Source: Catenaria anguillulae PL171 (taxonomy: Eukaryota > Blastocladiomycota > Blastocladiomycetes > Blastocladiales > Catenariaceae). Taken from it: 64,000 nucleotides of DNA. The stretch spans positions 1-64,000 of the forward strand of contig MCFL01000127.1 of assembly GCA_002102555.1 (NCBI GenBank), given 5' to 3'. A program made the position numbers and the translations under genes. The notes below the pieces were generated by a model. The model worked only from the letters and a program-made list of their open reading frames with translations. It did no database searches and was not told the origin of the DNA. Of the stretch, positions 62,137 through 64,000 are shown piece after piece; within the stretch, counting starts at the first letter, position 1; the number at the start of each line of letters is the position of its first letter.

Positions 62137-63498
62137 ATGAGCAATGAATTCCATATCCCTGAATACGACGTACTTGTGACACATGTCCTTCGAGGGTGCA
62201 GCATCATCATTGCTTGCTCGATCATCTACGGCCACCGCGAGCATGCCTTTCAGTCCAGCGAGCACCTGTCCACGGAGTCTGCTGTTCGTCACTTGCGAAC
62301 TCGCGGACGACTCATCATTGCTGGCGCATTGCTCTTATTGGTTGACCAGATCAACAATATCGTCTACACTTCGTTACTGATCACTGGAGTCGACTATGGA
62401 CCGCCGCTGTTTGTCGCCAATCGAGTTGTCTACATGTGCAGTATGGTCGTTTCCGGACCTATTCTCTTCATGACAAACCTGCTTCGTTGTGCTGTAATCA
62501 TCCTCGACGACCCAAAGTTCAGGACACGGTTTCTTCACATGGCTGTATTCATGTGCTTGCTACTGTTGACATCCATCCAAGTTGGCGCTGGCTGGGCAAT
62601 TTACACCCTAGCCACGGCGAATCCGCCGACCACTCGTTGGAACTGGATCATCTTCCATTACGTCCCAGTATGGGCGACCGTTCCCATGGGCATGTACCCG
62701 CTCATGATCATTATTGGTTCTATTTGGTCGCTCGCTTCGGTTGCCAGGCAAGGTTCTCAGCCCTCTTCAATGGTTGCCGCTTCACACGACTCGCTTGGGC
62801 CAGCCCAAGTGGCTCCAGTCAATATTTCCAGTGCCGAGAAACACGCGGTTGCCTTGAACCCATCGCTCAGTCGTATTAAATCCATGGGCAGTAATGGACA
62901 CTTGTCCGGCAGCCAGCTTGCTCAGTCAAACATGAAACCTGGGCAAGATCGAGCGCCGAAATCATCCAAAAAGATTCTGTATCCGCTCTCAGCTACCTTT
63001 TTTACTCTGACACTGCTGCTCACCCTTGAATGGGTAGCTGTGCTTGTGCTCGGGATCAACTCGAGCATCCTTGGTCTCAAAACCAACGCCACTATTTCAT
63101 TCCTTGGCCTTGCTGCCTTGTTGACTGAGGCGTCCTTTGGCAAACTCATGCGAGTCGCGTCGTCCAAGCGCCGTGGAAGAATGAAGGACGATTTGGCCGC
63201 TATAGGAACTGTGCAAACCGCGGTGTTGGGCTCGCAGCTGGCTCCCATTACTCACGCCCAGTATCAACAACAGGGCTCCTCGACATCAGCAGAGGCCGCG
63301 TCAGACTTTGAAATCATGTCGATTGTTCAAGACCATGTTCCTCCAACAGGCGGGCGTGGGATGCGGCGGTCGAGTACAGCTGAGATGTGGGGCCCATTTC
63401 GTGACCAGAGGAGGCTGTCTTCGATTCATTCTCAAGTGCGACGAGAGAGCAAGTTGGATGAAGAGCCACCGTCTTGTGCATCACCGCCCCAGTCTTGA
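62137..63498 (+). CDS. Seven-helix membrane protein, member 4 (opposite strand)
   Basis: A 453-aa protein on the plus strand, divergent from member 3 with about 226 bp between starts. Family marks are present but drifted: SAVRHLRTRGRLIIA, LLRCAVIILD, LYPLSATFF and EASFGKLMRVA. It has seven hydrophobic segments and a long polar C-terminal tail (about 110 aa). The frame is open from 62059, but the ATG at 62137 (MSNEFHIPEYDV) fits the family's start. It is the most divergent of the four. Confidence 0.68.
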   Translation: MSNEFHIPEYDVLVTHVLRGCSIIIACSIIYGHREHAFQSSEHLSTESAVRHLRTRGRLIIAGALLLLVDQINNIVYTSLLITGVDYGPPLFVANRVVYMCSMVVSGPILFMTNLLRCAVIILDDPKFRTRFLHMAVFMCLLLLTSIQVGAGWAIYTLATANPPTTRWNWIIFHYVPVWATVPMGMYPLMIIIGSIWSLASVARQGSQPSSMVAASHDSLGPAQVAPVNISSAEKHAVALNPSLSRIKSMGSNGHLSGSQLAQSNMKPGQDRAPKSSKKILYPLSATFFTLTLLLTLEWVAVLVLGINSSILGLKTNATISFLGLAALLTEASFGKLMRVASSKRRGRMKDDLAAIGTVQTAVLGSQLAPITHAQYQQQGSSTSAEAASDFEIMSIVQDHVPPTGGRGMRRSSTAEMWGPFRDQRRLSSIHSQVRRESKLDEEPPSCASPPQS

Positions 63499-64000
63499 TC
63501 TCTATCTTTCATGTTGCCGAACGTTCTCGGTCGTTCAAGTGAATACATCAGCTTGAAGATTTGTTGCAGTGGGCCGGATTGAAACTCAAGAAGATGCATA
63601 CCTACAAGCAGTTCATGTCGCAATGATCACCACGTCTGAATATATCGATCCAACGCACAGCCCACTCAGATTGCCTCGTCGTCCTGGAACGCCCCCCAAT
63701 GCTGGTGGGTAGGTTATTGGTGCATAAGATCAGCAAGAGACAGCCGCAGCCGGCGTGCGCCACATGACGTCTATGCTGTCAAAATTGGCGTGCATCATGA
63801 TCATCAACGGGAATGTGAGACAAACAATGCGCACGGCAGGAGTCGGCGGCGCATGCATGATCGATACCTACGGGCCGACGCCCTAGGCCGGGCAAAATTG
63901 TCTGGAGCAAAAGCCAGGCAACCATCCCTCCATGGCGTTGCAAGATCCCCGTGCTTGCTTTGCGCATGAATTCATTTGACGAGGATGAAACGATCCCTTG
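63499..64000. other. Intergenic at the window end
   Basis: No gene, RNA or repeat recognised in this stretch. Confidence 0.4.

Overview
The window looks like nuclear DNA of a flagellated early-diverging fungus. Blastocladiomycota or a chytrid relative fits best, but the phylum is an inference. Reasons: an alpha-tubulin that keeps Lys40 and a C-terminal Tyr (features of organisms with stable axonemes), a fungal-type Get5, chitin deacetylase remains, dense genes on both strands, GC-rich coding sequence, and short GT-AG introns of about 73-91 nt. No tRNA, rRNA, CRISPR array, transposon or organellar sequence was recognised.

Layout. 1-1,300: weak coding signs, no confident gene. 1,337-5,704: two tandem F-box/ankyrin-type repeat genes, the first broken. 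6,157-9,782: alpha-tubulin and an Mcm10-like replication protein, divergent. 10,315-19,177: three more repeat genes around NOP58. 19,447-27,286: an APH-like kinase, a small membrane protein, Get5 and a 1,416-aa zinc-finger protein. 27,754-38,246: four repeat genes (one with an in-frame UGA, one broken) around a glycosyltransferase, then a short relic. 38,919-45,910: mitochondrial dihydroxy-acid dehydratase, a chitin deacetylase pseudogene and a large F-box protein. 46,538-51,885: another repeat gene, an unknown F-box-like gene and MED22. 51,886-54,096: no gene seen. 54,097-57,404: a fused cytochrome b561 / cytochrome b5 / NAD(P)H reductase gene with an SH3-like insert. 57,682-63,498: four related seven-helix membrane protein genes.

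The theme is lineage-specific expansion. Ten repeat genes (plus a relic) fall into three subfamilies by N-terminus: A (1,337; 3,605; 12,613; 17,117), B (10,315; 46,538) and C (27,754; 29,755; 33,815; 36,336). They are interspersed with single-copy housekeeping genes and show every stage from intact to broken, as expected of a birth-and-death family. The terminal seven-helix cluster is a second, separate expansion.

Genes with clear roles cover unrelated core processes: microtubules (alpha-tubulin), replication initiation (Mcm10), box C/D snoRNP (NOP58), tail-anchored protein targeting (Get5), branched-chain amino acid synthesis (ILV3) and transcription (MED22). No operon-like or pathway clustering is visible. 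The most unusual single gene is the electron-transfer fusion at 54,097-57,404. All identifications rest on reading translated motifs by eye; no search was run.
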